Source: Cyrtodaria siliqua (Eukaryota; Mollusca; Bivalvia; Adapedonta; Hiatellidae). From it: DNA of 64,000 nucleotides. The stretch's first letter is position 1, and each line of letters begins with the position of its first letter. Where the stretch lies: contig JAWPHD010000084.1 of NCBI GenBank assembly GCA_037043455.1, forward strand, positions 62,001 through 126,000, given 5' to 3'. Both the position numbers and the translations under genes were made by a program. The notes beneath the pieces were generated by a model. That model saw only the letters and a list, made by a program, of their open reading frames with translations, was not told the DNA's origin and searched no databases. Below are positions 55,950 through 64,000 of the stretch, one piece after another.

Positions 55950-56740
55950 CCAATATAATGATACTACTATCGATGTTCAATTATTTGAAATATTTTTTAA
56001 AGACTGATATAAGCTCACTAAAACAAATTACAAATAAAGTAAAGGAACATCAAACAAAAAATGTATTAATTACGGGCGACTTTAATGCCCACCATCAGGC
56101 ATGGGGATCTGACCAATCAAATAAAAAAAGGCAAAGATGTATCAACATGGATTGATGATAAGAACGTTTTTCTTTTAAATGACGGATCCCCTACGCGTTT
56201 ATGTAAAAGTACGGGCAGCCTTACCAACATCGACCTTTCCTTATGTTCAATACCACTGTCTTTAACAACCCATTGGTCCGTGCTAAATGACAACTAGGGT
56301 TCAGGCAATTCAGGCAATTCAGGCAATTTCCCCATCTGTATTGCTATCCAGTTGTCATCTGAAAAAATCTCTCATGAATACTATAATCAAGATAAATTTA
56401 ACTACAATAAAGCTGATTGGGACCTATTTAATATCAAAAACTTAAACCAGAAGAACTTGTCTCAAAAGACATTAATTCTTTTAATAATAACATAACTATT
56501 GCAATATTAAATATAGTCCATCAAAGTGTCCCAATGTACAACAATATGCCCTGGAAAAAAAAAGTCCCATGGTGGAATTCTGCATGCAAAGAAGCAGTTA
56601 ATAAACGGAAGTATATACTTAATAGACTAAACAAATATCCATCCGAAGGTAATTTTAAAAAGTTTAAGGAAGCAGAACAAGAATCAAAAACAATTATAGC
56701 TCAAGCAAAGAAAAACATTTGGGAGGAATCCATTGTTTAA
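55950..56740 (+). pseudogene. LINE family F remnant: jockey/I-type endonuclease
   Basis: Endonuclease blocks span two frames: 'VLITGDFNAHHQAWGSDQS' (56063-56119), then 'DKNVFLLNDGSPTRLCKS', 'LTNIDLSLCSIPLSLTTHW' and 'VLNDN'. The expected GSDHFPI motif is replaced by 'GSGNSGNSGNFPI', encoded by a three-fold AGGCAATTC repeat (56303-56330). A linker region follows (56534-56740, 'WKKKVPWWNSACKEAVNKR') and then the element stops before the RT. GDFNAHH...W and the WW linker motif are typical of the I/jockey group. It is 5' and 3' truncated. Confidence 0.75.
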
Positions 56741-58019
56741 AAGTAATAAACTACTTATGACATTATGGAACATATCCCATATTTACCATATCTCCCAATT
56801 TCCATATATACCCAATATTTAGTGAGTAACTTTTGAGGGAGACATGGGATGCGCTTGTAATTTTAGGCATCCTAGGTGTCCCTCAATTGCTAAAAAATCC
56901 TTCCTCAATATGTGATATACCTTCTTCATGTACCCATAAGGTAATAAGATCACTCCATTTATATTACTGTGGAAAACAATTCAATAATTGATATAGGTAT
57001 AACATGGGCTGACCGGTGGACACATTGGGGGCGATTTTTGAGTCGGATGACAACGCAGGCACAACGGTCGAGGATCAATCACATACTCTCATATATATAA
57101 TGTAATATAACTGCACTGTTTCATGGCCAAGTGGATCAGCTTGTAAGTTTTGTCAGCTTGGCTCGAAAACACTGACATTATTGAGCATATTCCATATCTA
57201 CCATATCTCCCAAGGTCCATATAATACCCAATATGTAGTGAGTAAATCGGTCTGAATTGTTTGCCATTTACTTAGACGGTCGTTGAATTAGCTTTCTATC
57301 TGGTAATCAATACGGAGTTTTCTAAATTATATTGATTACTTTAATGCAAATTTAGGTCTTAGCTAGCCTAGACGGTCGTCGTACTGGCTTTCTAGTACAG
57401 ACCAACGAAATATCTTTTTTTTGCATGTATACATAATCGTCATCAATTGTTTCTGTTGTTCAATACACCCATCTTTTTAACATATGCTGCAGCATAACCC
57501 ACATTGTATAAAATGTATAAACTACCCATGACAATATCATATCCGATATTTACTATACACCTCCTCATTAGGAGATATACCTCCTTCATGTACCTATAAG
57601 GTAATAAGATATATCTTGTTATAGGAAATAATCCACCTATGCTTTCAATATATCTAAAGCCTGCTCTAACCATTTTTATATCTATGTTGTAATATATGGG
57701 AGAAAGAGTGAGTGGATACCACACTTAAACATTGAATACCCCATTGCACACATTAATATCTCTGACAAAAACTATGTATATATTTGATCATTGCCCTCCC
57801 CAGTGTGGCCTCCAAGTGGCCCTGTGTGGACAAGACGAAGGTCTCTAGACGGTATTAAGAGAATTCGGATGTTGAGGACGGGTGCCTGACAAACCGCCCT
57901 GGGTATTTTTATCATTTTTATAACCTTTTATATGCAATATATTTTAAACATTTCAGTAAATTAAACAAGGGAGCAATGATTAGACAAAGTATGGATAATG
58001 TACATATATAATTATATTG
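56741..58019. repeat. Spacer with diverged duplicated segments
   Basis: Paired blocks: 56761-56830 and 57178-57246 ('CATATCTCCCAA', 'CCCAATATnTAGTGAGTAA'); 56920-56950 and 57575-57612 ('CCTTCATGTACCTATAAGGT', 'AATAAGAT'); 57277-57300 and 57369-57393 ('AGACGGTCGT...GCTTTCTA'). This is decayed tandem or dispersed duplication with no gene. Confidence 0.55.
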
Positions 58020-60672
58020 GATAAAAATATATATATATTAGCACCATGGCATGGTAAGATTTACTTTTAGTGATACAATAATACAATATCTTCCATAATC
58101 ATTATGAAATGTTAAGGCACGAGTATCTTGAAATGTGACTGTTAATTATATTGCATATTTTTTTATTTTATATATAAGCACCATGGCATGGAAAGATTTA
58201 CTTTTAGTGATATATTAATACCATATCTTCCTTAATCGTTATGAAATATTAGGGCACGAGTATCTTGCATGTGTTAATTATATTGCATTTTTTTTATATA
58301 TATACTCGGTAAAAAAAGTTTTAGACCAGGGTATATAAAGTCATATAAAAATAAAACTAGTGGACAGAATTTAAGTATCTTTTTAGTAACCAAGGTCTAC
58401 CCTACCCGGTTAATTTGGTACCAGAAACATTAAATTCCAAACAAGATTTGATTTTTAAAAAATATCGCGAACACACAAAGGGTCTGTAAAAAATGTTGTA
58501 AAGGCCATTAAAAGTAACAGTTACGACCACATTCGAGTAACCAATAAAAAGATTATTATTTTTTCGCAAACTTTCATTGTAAACGATAATTATTGTTGAT
58601 TGTTGATCTATTGTGAATTATCAACTGAGATAATAAGGGTTATGGTCGAATGTTAAGGTTCAGCGATCATTGTACGGGTTCGAACACTGCCATTGTCCAA
58701 AACTTTTTTTACAGAGTATATTAGCACCATGGCATGGAAAGATTTACTTTTAGTGATATCGTTATGTGACTGTTAAATATATTGCATACTTTTTTTTAAA
58801 TATATATTAGCACCATGGGCATTCGAACACTGCCTTGGTCCAAAACATTTTTTACAGAGTATATTAGCACCATGGCATGGAAAGATTTACTTTTAGTGAT
58901 ATCGTCATGAAATATTAAGGCACGAGTATCTTGCATGTGACTGTTAAATATATTGCGTACTTTTTTTAAATATATATTAGCACCATGGGCATGGAAAGAT
59001 TTACTTTTAGTGATGTTAGAATACCATACCTTCCATAATCGTTAAGAAATGTTAAGGCACGAGTATCTTGCAATGTGACTTTAACTCAACATGTTTCCCT
59101 GTTACTCCTAGATTTGGAAACGGGGTCAAAAGCCTGGGGATATGCGATGGCCCTGGTTCTAGTTTCTATTAGAATGATATTACTGAGGCAACTTAACCCG
59201 GGTTTAATTAACGCCAAGTTTGCAGCTGCAATTTCTGGTAAAAGAATGATAAATAAAATAGCAAATCAAAAAGATGATGTTCATGTTACATTAATAGCGA
59301 CACAAACCTCCAATAAACAAATAGCGAACTTAAATACATAAAATTATATATAAGTGTCAAATGAGGTCTGTTTTTGGACGTGTTTCACTCACACGCACAC
59401 TCATTTGAACGTTTTTGCACACAGGGCAACGTATATTTATGTCAAGAGTGTCTCGGGCTTGCCACGGAACTTTCATGTGAGCCGCCTTTGTAGTAATAGT
59501 TTGTGAGTCCGAAATGTAACCAGCTGAGCTTGGAACCACATCCAATAAACTGTGAGAGAAACATATGGCTCCACTCCACACCGAATCAATACATGGGACT
59601 TGGTCAGTATCTAGACTGCATGCGTGAGGTAATTATGAGTACTGTTGCTGTAATCAAGTAATGTATCACATTAAAATCATACCCCACCCACTTCAAATGC
59701 ACATCATTGATTCGTAATAACTAATCGTAATTAAATCTATTATTTTTCACTCGTCAAGAATGTCGGTCGCATACAGCCTCACATAAAGTAACCTTACGTT
59801 AAGTTATTTATTTGTCACTTCGTCAAGAATGTCGGTTTCATACAACCTCTCGTAAGGTAACCTAATACATTTTTTATGTAAAAATAATATATTGTCACTT
59901 GTCAAGAATTTCGGTCGCAAACAATCTGACGTTAAAAAACCTTGTGTGACATAACTTGTTTGTAACTTGTCCAGAAGCTCGGTCGCTTTCAACCTTATAC
60001 AACCTTATGCGAAATAACCTAACGTAAAATAATGCAAATTTGTCGCTCGTCAAGAATCTCAGAATGTCGGTCACACAGCACAGCACAGCACAGCACAGCA
60101 TACAACCTTTTATCACATGGAACTGCTTGTATTCCGTATAATATACCCTTTACGTATGTTCTTATATTAACCGTGTGTAATACAAGGCGAACGAATCAGT
60201 CGGTCGTTTAAGTGCAGTGTCAGTACGTTCGTCGAGTCAGTATCCAGGAACACCCGTTTAGTCCGTGGAGTCCGTGGATATAGCAATGAATCGGCGATGT
60301 TGTGAGGGTAACAGTCCGCCGTATGTATATTCACCACAAGCAATAATGTGAAGTTTCTTGTCGTTTTTGAGCCATGTGATAGAAAGGATCTGACACTCGT
60401 CATTTCATACAAAATTTTATTAAACTCGTCCAGGAATTTGTTATTAAGCTCACCGGAGGCTCGCTTAATAACAAATTCCTGAACTCGTTTAATAAAATTT
60501 TGTATGAAATGACAACTCATGTCAGATCCTCTATGTGTAAGATAAGCTTACGTAAACTAATGTATTTCTCACTCGTTAAGTAGGTCGGTGGCCTACTGCC
60601 TTACATAAAATAAGCTTACGTAAAATAATTTATTTCTCACTCGTTAAGTATGTCGGTGGCCTACTGCCTTAT
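58020..60672. repeat. Repeat-rich module, copy 3
   Basis: This is the longest copy of the module. 'AGCACCATGGCATGG' repeats lie at 58040-59080 (five units). A unique stretch includes an 88-codon open frame at 59075-59341 (disrupted in copy 2, absent from copy 1). The GTCAAGAATGTCGG minisatellite (59750-60065) with a CAGCA run, the palindromic MITE and further minisatellite units (60560-60672) follow. From about 58141 it is collinear with copy 1 from 1524. Confidence 0.75.
60368..60542. mobile_element. Palindromic MITE-like element (family P, copy 3)
   Basis: The core palindrome is 60386-60529, nearly identical to 3531-3677 but 3 bp shorter in the left arm and with better arm pairing (ACTCGTTTAATAAAATTTTG on the right arm). 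It is located at the same place in the module, so it was copied with the segment. Confidence 0.7.
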
Positions 60673-60686
60673 AAAATAAGCTTACG

Positions 60687-63600
60687 AATCCTTAACGAAT
60701 CCAGAGGAAATATTTCCTTTTTCTTTTTTTTCCTTCTTTAAGCACCTGTACTATTTGTTGCTTTGTTAGCATGCGCATTTCATTTTCCCCGTCTGTGTCT
60801 TGGCAGCACTGTGTTGTACTGGCAAGTCCTCGTCGTATGTCCGTATCCTCTCTACGCTCAGTAGCCGTCGTTTTCACTAAACGCATTATTTCTATAACAT
60901 GACATTTTACAAACAAGGCCCATCTGGGTGTGGTGAGGGTCGCGGCTTTCGACATGTACACTTTTCAGGATGTAGGTTTGTGGTGATACTCATACTCGCG
61001 TTCTATTTATATTTCCACCAAGTGTCAGTGTATTGTCTTAAACGACAATTAAACCAAAACGAGTATGTATACTCACAGATAACTTTCCCATTTACTAAGA
61101 TACCAGCATCAGCCAAGTATAGGCACAATGTTACATTTACTAATCATATCTTATGTGTACTAACATAGGCCATCCTGACCTATTGGATATTACTGATGAT
61201 AATATTATTATCAGGAGATGTACATCCTAATCCAGGCTCGAGTTATTCTATCAATGTGTCCACGGCAAGCTATGAAAGCTCTTCTGTATCCTTAGATATC
61301 ATCGGAAGTGATCTTAGTATTTTACATATGAACATCCAGAGCCTTAAACCTTAAATTGACCTACTACAGGCAGAAATGCAGCCATACGATATACTAGTAT
61401 TCACCGAAACCTGGCTCTCACCTTTAATACCAAATGACGAAATAGCTATTCCCAACTTTCATAAGCCATACAGACTTGACAGAAAAGACAGAATTGGTGG
61501 TGGGGTTATAATATACTTACGTGACCATCTTCTTGGCTCCATACGTAATGATTTGCTATTACCTGGAATCGAAGCACTATGGGTCGAACTGACAATGTCG
61601 AATAAAAAACTCCCTTACTGGGATCTTATTGAAGAGAGTATCGATAGAGCTTTTAATACCAATATAAAAGACATTGTCATCACTGGAGACTTTAATTGGT
61701 TTAAACATATTTTATTTCAAAGATAACGCATTATACAATTGTTACATACAATAGGTAAATGGATTGGAACGAAAGCAAAATGCTTATAGAAATCCTCTCC
61801 AATAGGACAATGATTTACATTCATATCAATTTTAATTGCAATGTCCTTAACACAAACGACAACAGGATCAACAATATCATTAATTCATATGGGTTTAACC
61901 AACTTATTACTGAACCTACTCATTTTACAGAATCAAATTCTTCGTTACTAGACCTATTTATTGTTAAAAACAATAATAATGTTATAACTAGTTTTGTCGG
62001 AGATCCATTTATTCCAAATCTCGTACGTTACCATTGCCCGATTGTGATAGTTCTGAATCTGACAAAGCCAATGTCACATAGCTTTAAACGTAAAGTTTGG
62101 AAATATGACCAAGGTGACTTTAACGCATTTCGGAATATCTTACGAAATACTGATTGGAACGTTCTATTTAATTCCGAAAACTTAGATGACTTTGCATTGT
62201 CTCTTAGTAACATCATTTTAGAAGCAGCGAACAGTACTATACCTAGCAAGATCGTCACTATCCGTCCTTGTGAAATCCCCTGGCTATATAGCAGCGTACG
62301 CAAACTTATAAGACAAAGAAAGCGTCTTCACAAACGTGCAAAAAAGTCAAACTCCGATTCCCACTGGAGCGATTTAAAAAAAAAGAGAAACGAAGTAACC
62401 AAAGCCATTCGTAAAGCTAAAGCCGATTATTACAACGCATTAACCGATAAACTTAACAGTTCGCAAACAAACAGCAAAAACTGGTTTAAACTAGCTAAAC
62501 AAATAATAAACAATAATCAGACCACACATAAAATTCCTACGCTATTCCACAATAATATCGAAGCTACCGACGATTGTGAAAAAGCAGACCTATTAAACAA
62601 CTTTTTTTGTAGCCAATCCTCTGTTGACGACAATGATACACAATTACCACCAACAACAAACCCAGTTCAAAACTATTTATCTGAAATAACGATTACACCC
62701 CAGGACGTTTTGGACATTCTCAGAAAACTAGACGTGTCATAAGCTTCTGGGCCTGATTTAATCAGCCCCAGACTACTCAAAGAAGGCTCTATCGAACTCT
62801 CAATCCCGCTGTCGAAGTATTTTAATATGTCATTGCAGAACTCTTACTACTCATACCCATGGAAACATGCAAATTTAACTCCTATATTCAAAAAAGCCGA
62901 CCCCTCTAACCCAAGTAACTATAGACCTATTTCACTATTAAACTTTAGTAAAACTATGGGTGGATGTGTGTTCAAGTATGTATTTAACTTTTTATCCAGA
63001 TACGGCATACTAACCTCTGCCCAATCAGGATTTATCCCAGGTGATTCTACTATAAACCAACTTACATATCTCTACAACGCAATCTGTAAAGCTCTAGACG
63101 AAGGGAAAGAAATCCGAGTAGTATTTGTGACATATCCAAATCCTTCGATCGGGTTTGGCATGAAGGCCTACTATTCAAACTTAAAGCAATCGGCGTAAAT
63201 GGAAAATACCGTGATTGGTTCTCTTCATACTTATCTAACAGACAGCAACGCCTCGTTCTTAACAATGTAACATCAAATTGGAAGAAAACCACAGCCGGTG
63301 TTCTGCAAGGGTCTATTTTAGGTCCGATACTCTTCTTGATTTACATCAACGATATTTTTACCGAAATCGACTCTAACATACGGCTATTTGCTGATGACAC
63401 CCGTTTACACTTGATTGTTGATAACCCTACTGTAGCAGCGAACACCTTAAACGATGACCTAGATAAAATCAATTCCTGGTCCAAGCAATGGTTGGTGGAT
63501 TTTAACCCTTCCAAAACAAAATCTCTTACAATTTCTAGGAAAATTTTCCGTTCAGCACATCCTACTCTACTCATGACGGCAAATGGCAAGATAATATTGC

Positions 63601-64000
63601 ATCTATCACTAACCGAATGTGGCAACGTATTGGTATTCTTCGAAGCCTGAGATTCATTCTTAATCTTAATTAATTTCCTTCATAAGACCGTTATTAAAAT
63701 ATGGTGATGTTGTCTGGTGCAACTTCACTCAAGAACAACGTAATTCCATTGAACCCATTCCAATCGAAGCAGCACGAATCATTACTGGCCCGACACAACT
63801 AAATTGTATGACGAAACAAAATGGGAAACTCTTGATACTCGATGCAAAAAACACAAATTTATTCTATTTTACAAAATGAAAAATAATCTTACCCCAAACT
63901 TCCTGTCAGAACTTGTTCCCCTCGACGTCAATGATCGATCAACTTATAATTTAAGAACTAGTCAGAATACGCAAATCATGCACGCACGAACGAGTCTCTA
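60687..64000 (+). mobile_element. LINE family A, copy 3 (runs off window)
   Basis: It is preceded by the same AAAATAAGCTTACG minisatellite boundary (60673-60686) as copies 1 and 2. It is collinear with copy 2 from its 5' UTR to the window end, except for a deletion of about 30 bp near 63665 that removes the equivalent of about 10460-10490. Confidence 0.85.
60899..64000 (+). pseudogene. LINE A coding region, copy 3, broken and incomplete
   Basis: It starts at the same ATG as the other copies. A nonsense change at 61166-61168 (TTG to TAG) cuts the leader just before the hydrophobic segment. The 2A-like motif (61217-61240) ends in Ser as in copy 2, and a second stop is at 61352-61354. The 141-bp endonuclease insertion (about 61698-61838), the AAA-to-TAA at 62740-62742 and the frameshift near 63131 are shared with copy 2. 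RT blocks 'NYRPISLL', 'SAQSGFIPGDST' and FADDT (63387-63401) are visible in pieces. The zinc knuckle lies beyond the window. Confidence 0.85.

Noticed and set aside
59075..59341. 88-codon open frame in module copy 3
   Set aside because: Disrupted in copy 2, deleted in copy 1, no recognisable domain; more likely fortuitous.

Overview
This is eukaryotic DNA and reads like an animal genome, most likely a bivalve mollusc. It is AT-rich, has no operons or bacterial-style gene packing, and is dominated by APE-type non-LTR retrotransposons (LINEs), tRNA-derived SINEs, small inverted-repeat elements and satellite DNA. The species cannot be fixed from sequence alone. The bivalve assignment is inference from repeat styles I associate with that group: the GTCCGTCC / 'AGCTCTACTGATCAGAG' element at 41.8 kb, the 'GTCTGCCCACCACCA' SINE at 26.4 kb, and 2A-bearing LINEs.

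Layout. 1-11.7 kb: the 3' end of LINE family B, a spacer, then two head-to-tail copies of a composite block (a repeat-rich module of about 1.5-2.5 kb followed by LINE family A). 11.7-14.1 kb: minisatellites, including a TTGAC-rich array and a 49-bp array. 14.5-15.5 kb: the only convincing host gene, an intronless 327-codon ORF with a C2-like C-terminal half. 16.5-20.2 kb: a minus-strand retroelement remnant, a 2A/PHD LINE remnant split by an insertion, and a 159-bp tandem repeat split by a 555-bp TIR element with a 9-bp target duplication. 20.2-27.9 kb: mostly featureless, with a palindromic MITE, a GAGATATCTC array, a tRNA-derived SINE and a minus-strand LINE 3' end truncated by a second SINE. 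28-40.4 kb: a large satellite field with a homogeneous core of about 375-bp monomers at 34.5-39.95 kb. Its left flank holds a 1.2-kb TIR element packed with GTGATATCAC palindromes. 41.8-47.9 kb: a 320-bp tandem element, a MITE and low-complexity tracts. 48-53.1 kb: a near-complete but broken LINE B (ORF1 with an SGNH-esterase-like domain, ORF2 with endonuclease and RT). 53.1-58 kb: spacer plus two more LINE remnants. 58-64 kb: a third module + LINE A block running off the window.

The window therefore starts and ends in the same duplicated block. Positions 1 to about 11.7 kb correspond to about 52.3 kb onward, in direct orientation, with a 4.3-kb indel and an extra tandem copy on the left. All retroelement ORFs carry stops, frameshifts or truncations except a stretch of LINE A copy 1, which is open for 655 codons but is truncated inside the RT and has lost endonuclease catalytic residues. 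Functionally the window is an intergenic repeat reservoir around one small gene. Its points of interest are the 2A-like motifs, three kinds of inverted-repeat element, the palindrome-rich TIR element and the stem-loop satellite.
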